Assembly: GCA_023258235.1 (NCBI GenBank)
Contig: JALQZP010000005.1
Span: forward strand, 1 to 34,373
Direction of reading: 5' to 3'
Length of the DNA: 34,373 nt
Source of the DNA: Terrimicrobiaceae bacterium
GTDB taxonomy: Bacteria > Verrucomicrobiota > Verrucomicrobiia > Chthoniobacterales > Terrimicrobiaceae
The notes under the pieces are model-generated. The model had not been told where the DNA came from, ran no database searches, and saw only the letters and a program-made list of their open reading frames with translations. The position numbers and the translations under genes were made by a program. Shown piece after piece: positions 16,863 through 24,900 of the stretch (position 1 is the first letter of the stretch; each line of letters starts with the position of its first letter).

Positions 16863-17786
16863 TTATCTCTTGGATTGGTGGCCTTCCTGTGCGGCCCAAG
16901 CGATGCGGAACCCGATGGATGTACCGCGTCCGTTCGGATCGTTGGCGTTGCGGGCCGAGGACATCAGTCCGGTGCCGCAGAAATCCCAAGCGCCGCCGCG
17001 CAAGGTGTGGTAGGTGCGAGAAGCGTTGTAGTTGTCCATCACCCATTCCCAGACATTGCCGCTGAGATCGTAGATCCCGAGATCGTTTGGCTGAAAGGCG
17101 TCAACGGGAGAGGTGAATTCGAAATCATCTTTTTTGAGCGACTGGTGGTAGTTGCCAAAGTCCTTGCGGGGCGGGTAGCCCGGCCCCCAAGGGTAGCCCT
17201 GCTTTTGTTTGCTTCGCTCGGCGGGCGTGTCTTCGCCTTCGTTGGGCAGGCCAATGGCGGCGCTCCACTCGAGGTCGCTGAGCAGGCGATAAAACTGGTC
17301 TTGCGGCATGATCCCCTCATCACGCTCCTTGGAAGTGAGCCAGAGGCAATAGTCGATCGCTTCGTGCCAAGAGACGTTGACAACGGGGTGCGTCAAATCG
17401 GTGGGGTTTTTCTGATCCGGAAAAGCGATGTTCTTCGCGGTGCAGTAGAGTTGATAGTCCTGCACCCGTATGGGATGGGTTCCGACGAGGGTTTTGAAGC
17501 GAGGAATCGGAACAAAGGAGAGGCCCAAGCTGTTCACATGCGGCTGCGAGGCGCTCGCGCGCGGCATTGGCGAGGCCACGGCATGGGCCATGTTGGAACT
17601 CACCTGCGCAAATGCCGCAAGCAAACGCCTGCGATCGCCGATGCGGGCGATCCCGAGCTCGATCAGGTCTTTATCGGTGAGATATCCGAGAACAGCATCG
17701 TCTACACCTTCCCTGAAAAAATTTTCAAGGAGGTTCTCGCGCCTTTCCGCTTTGAGAATGGCCTCAAGCTGTAATGTTATTTCAAT
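16863..17786 (-). CDS. SUMF1/FGE-sulfatase-family protein with N-terminal SAM (sterile alpha motif) domain; unusual start
   Basis: SUMF1 part: HPVVNVSWHEAIDYCLWLT, LLSDLEWSAAIG, DLGIYDLSGNVWEWVMDNY, LRGGAWDF, GFRIAW. Upstream in-frame translation gives ITLQLEAILKAERRENLLENFFREGVDDAVLGYLTDKDLIELGIARIGDRRRLLAAFAQ, matching the SAM consensus. In-frame TGA at 17790-17792; first start-like codon ATT at 17786-17784. Confidence 0.75.
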   Translation of the reverse strand: MEITLQLEAILKAERRENLLENFFREGVDDAVLGYLTDKDLIELGIARIGDRRRLLAAFAQVSSNMAHAVASPMPRASASQPHVNSLGLSFVPIPRFKTLVGTHPIRVQDYQLYCTAKNIAFPDQKNPTDLTHPVVNVSWHEAIDYCLWLTSKERDEGIMPQDQFYRLLSDLEWSAAIGLPNEGEDTPAERSKQKQGYPWGPGYPPRKDFGNYHQSLKKDDFEFTSPVDAFQPNDLGIYDLSGNVWEWVMDNYNASRTYHTLRGGAWDFCGTGLMSSARNANDPNGRGTSIGFRIAWAAQEGHQSKR

Positions 17787-17982
17787 AAATCATCCCCCTG
17801 CGTTGTCAGCCACTTAACGCTTTAGCCTATTTGGGGGGCATCATCAAATGGGTTAAAGCTTATTTCTAAATTTAGTAGTTCTATGAAACTAGGAAAAAGC
17901 GCGATTGTCATCAAGCTTTAAACATCCTTCCTTGATTACAATGGAGAGATGGGGCCTTTATTCCCCTCGAAAAAACGATCTA

Positions 17983-19155
17983 TCAGCCCAGAGTGGCCTT
18001 GAGGAGTTCCCTTGCGGCACGGACGCTGGCTCCTTCCGCTTGCAGCAGGGAAAGGATGCCTGCCATCCCGGAGGATAATTTTTCGCGTGCGGCGGTGTCG
18101 TTCAAGAGTCTGAGCGCTTCCTCGGCCAGGGCGTCCGGGGTTGCGTCGCTCTGGATGAATTCGCGGATGATGTGCGGAGCGGGTAGTGCGGGCTGCCGAG
18201 GGTCGGCCGGGGGATGGATGCGGTAGTTGTTCAGAATATTAATAATCCCGAGGGCGTTCACGTCCACCAACCGCTTGCCAACCTCAAACGTGAGCCAAGC
18301 GACCCGGTAAACAAGGGCATGGGGAAGGCCGAAAAAAGCCGCCTCGAGCGTGGCTGTGCCCGAGCAGACAAGTCCCGCGGAGGCCCGTTGCATAAGGTCG
18401 TGGGCGTTGCCGACACGAATGGTGATGGGAAAATCGCCCGCCATCGTCCTCATCGTTGCCGCTCGCGCCTCGCTGGCCGCCGCCGCTTCGAAGCGAAGCC
18501 CCGGCATTTTCGCGGATACAAGACGTGCCGCATCGAGCATGACAGGAAAAATGCGGCGAACCTCGCGATCGCGGCTTCCGGGGAAGAGGCTGAGCAAATC
18601 CGTTTCGCGGGGAAGCGTCGATTTTTTGGCCGCCAGGGCTTCAAGGAGCGGGTGGCCGGTGAAAATCGTTCGCAGGCCACTCGCCTCGTAGAGCGGAGCC
18701 TCAAAAGGAAAGACGCAGATCACCAGATCCAGCCAGCGGGCCATCTTGGGGATGCGGCCTTTGTTCCACGCCCAAACCTGCGGACTGATGTAATACAGGA
18801 TGCGGCCGGTGTAGCCCTGGGCGCGGAGCGCTTTCGCAAGGCGGAGATTGAATCCCGGGTAGTCCACCAGCACAACGGCATCGGGATTTTCCTTCCGGAT
18901 CGCGTCGCGCATCGTGTGGAATTTTTGTCGAAAATACCCGTAATGCCGAAGCACGTCCCAGAGGCCCACGACGGCCGCGCGCTGCACCCAGTTATCAAAT
19001 CCCGCGTCGCTCAGCGCGGCCATTCCCGCCCCCCCTGCACCACCGAAGCGGATATCCGGCCGAAGCGCCCGCATGGCTTTCATCACCTCGACCGCCCGTG
19101 CATCGCCGCTCTCCTCGCCCGCCACAAACCAAAAATAAGGCGTCCTCATCGACAT
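17983..19155 (-). CDS. lpxB: Lipid-A-disaccharide synthase
   Basis: MSMRTPYFWFVAGEESGDARA, GGAGMAALSDAGF, VVLVDYPGFNLRLAKALRAQG, YYISPQVWAWNKGRIPKMARWLD, FTGHPLLE, LFPGSRDREVRRIFPVML. Confidence 0.95.
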   Translation of the reverse strand: MSMRTPYFWFVAGEESGDARAVEVMKAMRALRPDIRFGGAGGAGMAALSDAGFDNWVQRAAVVGLWDVLRHYGYFRQKFHTMRDAIRKENPDAVVLVDYPGFNLRLAKALRAQGYTGRILYYISPQVWAWNKGRIPKMARWLDLVICVFPFEAPLYEASGLRTIFTGHPLLEALAAKKSTLPRETDLLSLFPGSRDREVRRIFPVMLDAARLVSAKMPGLRFEAAAASEARAATMRTMAGDFPITIRVGNAHDLMQRASAGLVCSGTATLEAAFFGLPHALVYRVAWLTFEVGKRLVDVNALGIINILNNYRIHPPADPRQPALPAPHIIREFIQSDATPDALAEEALRLLNDTAAREKLSSGMAGILSLLQAEGASVRAARELLKATLG

Positions 19156-19405
19156 GGTGCGCAAGGGTGATCCGGGCGGTTGAATATCAAAGAAAAAATA
19201 GCGGAAAGCGTGGGCATGGATGGACGCCTTCCATATCACGACCACCCTGCCGGAAAATCGAGTCTTTGTTTTTGACGAAAAAGATTGCCCCGGGAAGAAG
19301 GACGGCTAGGATGGCCGACTCGCATGCGGTCGTCGTGTCCGCAGGCCGCTCTTTCATTCCTTACCAAGAAGCGGTTGCGATAAACCAACAGGAACAATCA
19401 ACCAT

Positions 19406-21085
19406 ATGTCAGCATTGAAAGAATTGATCGCCAGCTCGATCAAAAATTATCGGGAAGGCAGCATCGTCAAAGGCACCATCCTGGAAATCAGAAACCGCGA
19501 ATTTCTCGTGGACATCGGATACAAGAGCGAGGGAGTGATTCCCGCCTCGGAGTTCGACGAACCAGATCAAGTCGAAGTCGGGGACGAAGTGGAAGTCCTG
19601 CTCGAACGTCTTGAAAACGATGAGGGCATGGTCGTCCTCTCGAAAGAAAAAGCATCCCAACGTCAGAACTGGGAAAAAATCGTCGGCGTCTTCAAGGGCG
19701 ACGGGCTCATCAAGGGCAAGGTTCGCAGCGTCGTCAAAGGCGGCCTCATGGTCAACGTCGGTGTGGAAGCCTTCCTCCCCGCGTCCCAGATCGACATCGT
19801 CCCGCCGAAGGATCTCCAGCAGTTCGTCAACAACACCTACGATTTCAAAATCGTCAAAATCAACGAGGATCGCAAAAACGTCGTTCTCAGCCGCCGCGAA
19901 ATCATCGAGCAGGAACGCTCGGACAAACGCCAGACCTTCCTCAGCGGGGTCAACATCGGCGACAAAATCGTCGGCACGGTCAAAAACATCACCGACTTCG
20001 GTGCGTTCGTGGACCTCGACGGCATCGACGGCCTCCTGCATGTCACCGACATGTCCTGGGCCCGCCTCAACCATCCCGCCGAAATCCTCAAAGTCGGCCA
20101 ACAACTCACCGTTCAGGTGCTCGATATCAACAAGGACAAGGAGCGCGTTTCGCTTGGTCTCAAGCAAATGCAATCGAATCCATGGGACAAGATCGAAGAG
20201 CGCTTCCCTGTCGGACAGAAGGTCTCCGGAAAAGTCACCAACCTCATGCCCTACGGCGCCTTCGTGCAGATCGAAGACGGCGTGGAAGGCCTCATCCACG
20301 TCTCCGAACTCTCCTGGACGAAGCGCATCGCACGTCCATCCGACGTTCTCACGCTCGGCCAAGAGGTCGAAGCCGTGGTCTTGGGTGTGAACAAGGACGA
20401 GCAGAAAATCTCTCTCGGCGTTCGCCAACTCGAGCCGAATCCATGGGATGAGATCGAGCTTCGCTACATGATCGGCAAACAGGTCAAGGGCAAGGTTCGC
20501 AACATGACCGCCTATGGCGCGTTCGTGGAACTCGAAGAAGGCATCGACGGTATGATCCACGTCTCGGATCTTTCCTGGACACGCAAAATCAATCACCCGA
20601 GCGAAATGCTCAAAAAGGGCGACGATCTCGAAGCCGTGGTTCTCGACATCGACAAGGCCAACCAACGCATCAGCCTTGGTGTCAAGCAGCTCGATAACGA
20701 CCCTTGGAAAGAAATCGACAGCCGCTTCCGCATCGGCGATCTCGTCAAGGGCACGGTCAGCAAGCTCACCAACTTCGGCGCCTTCATCCAACTCCAGGAC
20801 GACATCGACGGCCTCGTGCACATCTCGCAAATCAGCGAAGACCGTGTCGAGAAAGTCAAAGACGTTCTCAAAGTTGGTCAGGAAGTGGAAGCCCGCGTCA
20901 TCAAGGTGGACAAAGCCGAGCGCCGCATCGGTCTCTCGGTCAAGGCCGCCAACTACAGCGAGGAAGCCATTCGCAAGGAGGCCGAGGCCTTCGACACGCT
21001 GCGTCCGGGCGAGGACATGGTCGGTCTCGACCAAGCCTTCCAGTTCGCGGAGGACGAATACCGTCCCGGCCAACCGAAAAAATAA
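19406..21085 (+). CDS. rpsA: 30S ribosomal protein S1
   Basis: Multiple S1 domains with repeated GAFVxLxxGIDGLxHVSxxSW motifs; six S1 repeats typical of bacterial S1. Confidence 0.97.
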   Translation: MSALKELIASSIKNYREGSIVKGTILEIRNREFLVDIGYKSEGVIPASEFDEPDQVEVGDEVEVLLERLENDEGMVVLSKEKASQRQNWEKIVGVFKGDGLIKGKVRSVVKGGLMVNVGVEAFLPASQIDIVPPKDLQQFVNNTYDFKIVKINEDRKNVVLSRREIIEQERSDKRQTFLSGVNIGDKIVGTVKNITDFGAFVDLDGIDGLLHVTDMSWARLNHPAEILKVGQQLTVQVLDINKDKERVSLGLKQMQSNPWDKIEERFPVGQKVSGKVTNLMPYGAFVQIEDGVEGLIHVSELSWTKRIARPSDVLTLGQEVEAVVLGVNKDEQKISLGVRQLEPNPWDEIELRYMIGKQVKGKVRNMTAYGAFVELEEGIDGMIHVSDLSWTRKINHPSEMLKKGDDLEAVVLDIDKANQRISLGVKQLDNDPWKEIDSRFRIGDLVKGTVSKLTNFGAFIQLQDDIDGLVHISQISEDRVEKVKDVLKVGQEVEARVIKVDKAERRIGLSVKAANYSEEAIRKEAEAFDTLRPGEDMVGLDQAFQFAEDEYRPGQPKK

Positions 21086-21124
21086 TTGCGATTCTTTCGC
21101 AATCGACGTTCGTAATTCAACACG

Positions 21125-21460
21125 ATGAACAAACCAGAAATCACAGCCTACTTGAAAACCCATTGCGGGTGGAGCCGCGGCGTTCGCGCCGTGTTTGAGA
21201 AATACGCGCTCCCCTTCACGGAGAAGGACATCATCCTGAACCCGAGTTATCGGTTCGAGATGGAGCAACTTAGCGGACAACCGCTATCACCCTGTGTGGT
21301 CATCAACGGGACCATGCTTGCCGACATCAGTGGAGAGGAAGTGGAAGCCTACATGCTCGCCAACGGGCTCGTGGGAGAAACATCCCGCGCCACCAGCGTG
21401 CCGCTCAATGCTCCCTGTTCCGACGAGGAACATGCCGCGATGGTGAATGTGAGATCCTGA
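21125..21460 (+). CDS. Glutaredoxin-like protein with CGWS motif
   Basis: MNKPEITAYLKTHCGWSRGVRAVFEKYALPFTEKDIILNPSYRFEMEQLSGQPLSPCVVINGTMLADISGEEVEAYM; thioredoxin-fold layout with cis-Pro region SPCVVING. Confidence 0.82.
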   Translation: MNKPEITAYLKTHCGWSRGVRAVFEKYALPFTEKDIILNPSYRFEMEQLSGQPLSPCVVINGTMLADISGEEVEAYMLANGLVGETSRATSVPLNAPCSDEEHAAMVNVRS

Positions 21461-21504
21461 TTCATCGACAAGCCGGAGACACGATCTCCGGGAAACAATC
21501 AGCG

Positions 21505-21540
21505 AAGACCGCTGCGATCAATGATCGCAGCGGTCTTTTT
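21505..21540 (+). terminator. Rho-independent terminator
   Basis: aagaccgctgcgatcaatgatcgcagcggtctttttctttg: perfect GC-rich inverted repeat followed by a T-run; downstream of the glutaredoxin gene. Confidence 0.92.
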
Positions 21541-21586
21541 CTTTGATTTTTCAGCCCTTCGCCTATGGTGGCATTGTCATTTTCGC

Positions 21587-22681
21587 GTGAAAAAAAAGAT
21601 CAAAAAAACCGCACCTGTCCGCCGAGCCGAGGGGCCTCATTCGCGCGACCGGCGGTTGGTTTTGATCGATCAAATCCCGCTGCGGCGCGAGGCCGAAAAA
21701 AAAGCGCTCAAAGGTCTGCGTGAAACGGTCCGCTTGCGCGAAACCGTTGTCGAATACGAGCGCCAGATCCTGCCGGAGTATGTGCGTTGGGAGAACGAAA
21801 CGGTGGGAACACTCCTCGCCGAAGAGCGCGTCTTGGAGGCCAAGCTCCGGGAATTGACGCGCATCCTCGAGGCTGTGGACTACGAGACGCTTTTCTACGA
21901 CACCAGTCCGCAGCAGGCCTACAAAGAAGTCATGAGGGAAATGAAGCGGGCCGAAGACAATCAGCGCCGGGCCGAGGCGAGAGGATTCGAGGATGAGCCT
22001 AGAGACCCCGAGGAAGAGTGGGACGAGGAGGCTGGCTACTCGGACAACGAGCGCGCCTTTCGAAGTTTCCTACGGAGGGCCGTCGGCATCGACCCCGACT
22101 TCCTGACCAAAAGGGAATACAAAAAACGCCTTGCGGAATTTTTGGAAAAAATGGGCGCGGTTGGGTCTTCCTGGCGTCCCAATCCGGACGAGTCTGATAT
22201 CGATTCGCGCGTGAAGGAACTCTACCGCGTGCTCGTCCGCCGCCTGCATCCCGATACCGGGGCGTCGGTGCGGCGCGATCCCCTGATGGCCCAACTCTGG
22301 CACGATCTTCAGGACGCCTACGCAAAAAGGGACGCCGAGCAATTGGAGCTTCTTCTTGCCATGACCGATCTGCACGAGGGACATGGGGGCATGAAAAGCA
22401 CGCTCTTCCACATGCGTCGTGCGGCGAGCGAGTTCATGCGCCGTTCCCGCGAGTTGAAAGGCCGCCTGCGCGAGATCCGCACAACGGAGGCATGGGTCTT
22501 TTGGCACACACCCGACCGCGGCAAACTCGCCGTCAAACTCAAGGCCGAAGTCGAAGCCCGGGTGAAAATCGCCCGCAAAAAAATCGCCGAATGCGAGGCG
22601 GAAATCGAAATTCTCAAATCCCCTGCTCGCAAAAGAAAAACCAAATACAATCCCCTCGGGCAGGATTACTTTGATTTCTAG
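21587..22681 (+). CDS. Charged coiled-coil protein with J-domain-like HPD segment
   Basis: Likely GTG start at 21587 (after the terminator) rather than 21521. Segment VKELYRVLVRRLHPDTGASVRRDPLMAQLWHDLQDAYAKRDAEQLELLLAM looks like J-domain helices II-III with HPD. Confidence 0.65.
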   Translation: MKKKIKKTAPVRRAEGPHSRDRRLVLIDQIPLRREAEKKALKGLRETVRLRETVVEYERQILPEYVRWENETVGTLLAEERVLEAKLRELTRILEAVDYETLFYDTSPQQAYKEVMREMKRAEDNQRRAEARGFEDEPRDPEEEWDEEAGYSDNERAFRSFLRRAVGIDPDFLTKREYKKRLAEFLEKMGAVGSSWRPNPDESDIDSRVKELYRVLVRRLHPDTGASVRRDPLMAQLWHDLQDAYAKRDAEQLELLLAMTDLHEGHGGMKSTLFHMRRAASEFMRRSRELKGRLREIRTTEAWVFWHTPDRGKLAVKLKAEVEARVKIARKKIAECEAEIEILKSPARKRKTKYNPLGQDYFDF

Positions 22682-22683
22682 CT

Positions 22684-23382
22684 ATGAATGCCAATCAAAC
22701 CAACGCGGGACTGATTGTGGCCGCCGGAGCCAGTACCCGGATGGGATTCGACAAAATGACCGCGTCACTCCATGGCATGCCCGTTGTGGAATGGTCGCTG
22801 CGGGCTTTTCAGGAATGCTCGGAGATCACGCACGGCGTTCTTGTTTGCGCGCCTGATCGGATTGCGGAATTTCAGAAGCTCGCCGCGCCCTACCCGAAAT
22901 TCCAGCACATCGTTGCCGGTGGTTCGGAACGCAGCGCCTCCGTCCTCAACGGGCTTCGCGTCCTCGCGCGGTCCGGTGCCGATTATGTGGCCGTCCATGA
23001 TGCCGCCCGGCCATTGGTCACTCCGATTCTCATCTCTCGAATTTTGGAAGGAGCCCGCATTCATCAAGCCGCCGCCGCAGCCCAACCGGTGACGGACACA
23101 CTCCATCGTGGCGATGGCCAAGGGGTGCTTCTGGAAACAGTGTCCCGGCAAGGAATTTACGCCATGCAAACGCCGCAGGGGGCCCGTTTCAAAATCCTTC
23201 TTGCCGCGCTGGAGGCCCACCAAGCGGGATCCACCGATGAGGTCTCGGCACTCCTCGCGCACGGCATCCGGCCTGTCGCTATTTTAAACGATAAGCCCAA
23301 TTTCAAAATCACCTACCCTCGCGATCTCGCGATGGCAGAGGCCCTGATGGCCAAGGGCGCGCCGCTTTCAAACCAAATCTAG
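22684..23382 (+). CDS. ispD: 2-C-methyl-D-erythritol 4-phosphate cytidylyltransferase
   Basis: LIVAAGASTRMGFDKMTASLHGMPVVEWSLRAF, DYVAVHDAARPLVTP, MQTPQGARFKILLAAL, TDEVSALLAHGIRPVAILND. Confidence 0.95.
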   Translation: MNANQTNAGLIVAAGASTRMGFDKMTASLHGMPVVEWSLRAFQECSEITHGVLVCAPDRIAEFQKLAAPYPKFQHIVAGGSERSASVLNGLRVLARSGADYVAVHDAARPLVTPILISRILEGARIHQAAAAAQPVTDTLHRGDGQGVLLETVSRQGIYAMQTPQGARFKILLAALEAHQAGSTDEVSALLAHGIRPVAILNDKPNFKITYPRDLAMAEALMAKGAPLSNQI

Positions 23383-23401
23383 TCAACACCACCACCCATT
23401 T

Positions 23402-24469
23402 ATGAAAACCAAAAACCTCCTCGAAATCCTTTCCATCCCCAGCCCATCCGGTTGGGAAAAGGAAGGCCAAAAACTGTGGATCAAAAACATCGCGCCTTTT
23501 GCCGACAGGGTGGAGTCAGACCCCTACGGCAACGCCTGGGCCGTTTTGGATGGATCCGTTGAGCAGGCTCCACGAGTGATGCTCGAGGCCCATGCGGACG
23601 AAATCGGCTTCATTGTTCGCCACATTGACGACAAAGGTTTTCTGGCTGTCGGGCCCATCGGGGGCTCGGATCGCACACTGGCTCCCGCACGCCGCATCCG
23701 CCTCTTCGGGTCGAAGGGCGTCGTACCCGGCGTCATCGGAAACACCGCCATTCACCTTCGCGATAAAGCCAACGAGAAGCCGGCGGACTGGAAGGATCTC
23801 TTCATCGATGTCGGAGCCTCCTCGGCAAAGGGCGTTGAAAAACTAGGCATCCGCGTTGGAACCCCGGCCATCTTTGTGGATGACGCCATCGAGTTCGCGG
23901 GCGATCGCATCGTCGGCCGGGCCCTAGACAACCGCATCGGCGGATTCATTCTCACCCTCGTCCTCGAGGAGCTTCACGCCTCAAAGAAACGCCCTGCCGC
24001 AACGACCTTCGCGGCAAATGCCGTGCAAGAGGAAGTCGGCTGCCGGGGCGCCCAAATGGTCGCGCACCGCATCCAGCCCTCGGTCGCGATCATCTTCGAT
24101 GTCACCCACGCCACGGACACCCCCGGCATCAGCGTGAAGGAAAACGGCCTCGTCGAACTTGGCAAAGGCCCCACCATATCCCATGGTGCCGCGAACCATC
24201 CGCTTGTCATGCAGCGCCTCATCGAGGTCGCTGCCAAACACAAAATCCCGGTCCAGCATGAAGCCGTCTCCCGCAGCACCAGCACCGATGCGGATGTGAT
24301 CTACACGACCCGCGACGGCATCCCGTGCGGTCTCATTTCGATCCCGCTTCGCTATATGCATTCACCTGTCGAAACCATCTCGCTGGCCGACGTCCGCCAC
24401 GCCGCTTCCCTCGCCGCCGGCTTCATCCGCAGCCTCCAAAAATCCGACACCTTCCACGTGCTCGGCTGA
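23402..24469 (+). CDS. M42-family aminopeptidase
   Basis: LLEILSIPSPSGWE, MLEAHADEIGFIVRHIDDKGFL, RALDNRIGGFILTLVLEELH, FAANAVQEEVGCRGAQ, IPCGLISIPLRYMHSPVETISLADV. Confidence 0.95.
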   Translation: MKTKNLLEILSIPSPSGWEKEGQKLWIKNIAPFADRVESDPYGNAWAVLDGSVEQAPRVMLEAHADEIGFIVRHIDDKGFLAVGPIGGSDRTLAPARRIRLFGSKGVVPGVIGNTAIHLRDKANEKPADWKDLFIDVGASSAKGVEKLGIRVGTPAIFVDDAIEFAGDRIVGRALDNRIGGFILTLVLEELHASKKRPAATTFAANAVQEEVGCRGAQMVAHRIQPSVAIIFDVTHATDTPGISVKENGLVELGKGPTISHGAANHPLVMQRLIEVAAKHKIPVQHEAVSRSTSTDADVIYTTRDGIPCGLISIPLRYMHSPVETISLADVRHAASLAAGFIRSLQKSDTFHVLG

Positions 24470-24488
24470 CAACCCGTCAACGGGGACA

Positions 24489-24893
24489 TCAATTTTCGGT
24501 GTATTCGTTGCAAACAATCACGCCCTCGGAATCCAGGCGAACCTTGAGCGTGATTTGTTGATCCTTTTGAATGCTTTTTTTCTTCCGGCTGTCTTTTTCG
24601 AGCTTCACCGGCAGGAAGGCGTCGGATCCCTCCGGCTTGATGCAGACGAGGATGTTTTTCCCGTCGCCGGACCGAAGCAAAACATTGTTTACCTTCCCGT
24701 CCAACTTGTAATCCTCATCGCTCCAAAGGCTGTTTCCATCTAAATATCTTGCGATAGGGAACTCCGGGAGATGCGAAATCGTGTCCGGACTGCGTGTCAG
24801 CAAAAAAACGGCGGCACCTGACAGCAACAAAAAGGCCCCGCAAAAAATCGATATTTTGACTGTCTTCGTCATGTTGTCCGTGTTTCTGGCCAT
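24489..24893 (-). CDS. Small membrane-anchored protein, function unknown
   Basis: MARNTDNMTKTVKISIFCGAFLLLSGAAVFLLTRSPDTISHLPEFPIARYLDGNS...; single N-terminal TM; 7 nt after the upstream gene's stop. The longer ORF-track start overlaps the upstream gene. Confidence 0.65.
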   Translation of the reverse strand: MARNTDNMTKTVKISIFCGAFLLLSGAAVFLLTRSPDTISHLPEFPIARYLDGNSLWSDEDYKLDGKVNNVLLRSGDGKNILVCIKPEGSDAFLPVKLEKDSRKKKSIQKDQQITLKVRLDSEGVIVCNEYTEN

Positions 24894-24900
24894 CGTTTTA

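Noticed and set aside
17853-17921. ttaaagctt / aagctttaa inverted repeat between lpxB and the SUMF1 gene
   Set aside because: 9-bp AT-rich arms containing a palindromic HindIII-like core, 51 nt apart; plausible by chance in an AT-rich spacer.
19409-21280. 623-aa minus-strand ORF antisense to rpsA
   Set aside because: It exactly mirrors the strongly codon-biased rpsA gene; the translation is a compositional shadow (repetitive D/E/F/V/H) with no recognisable domain.
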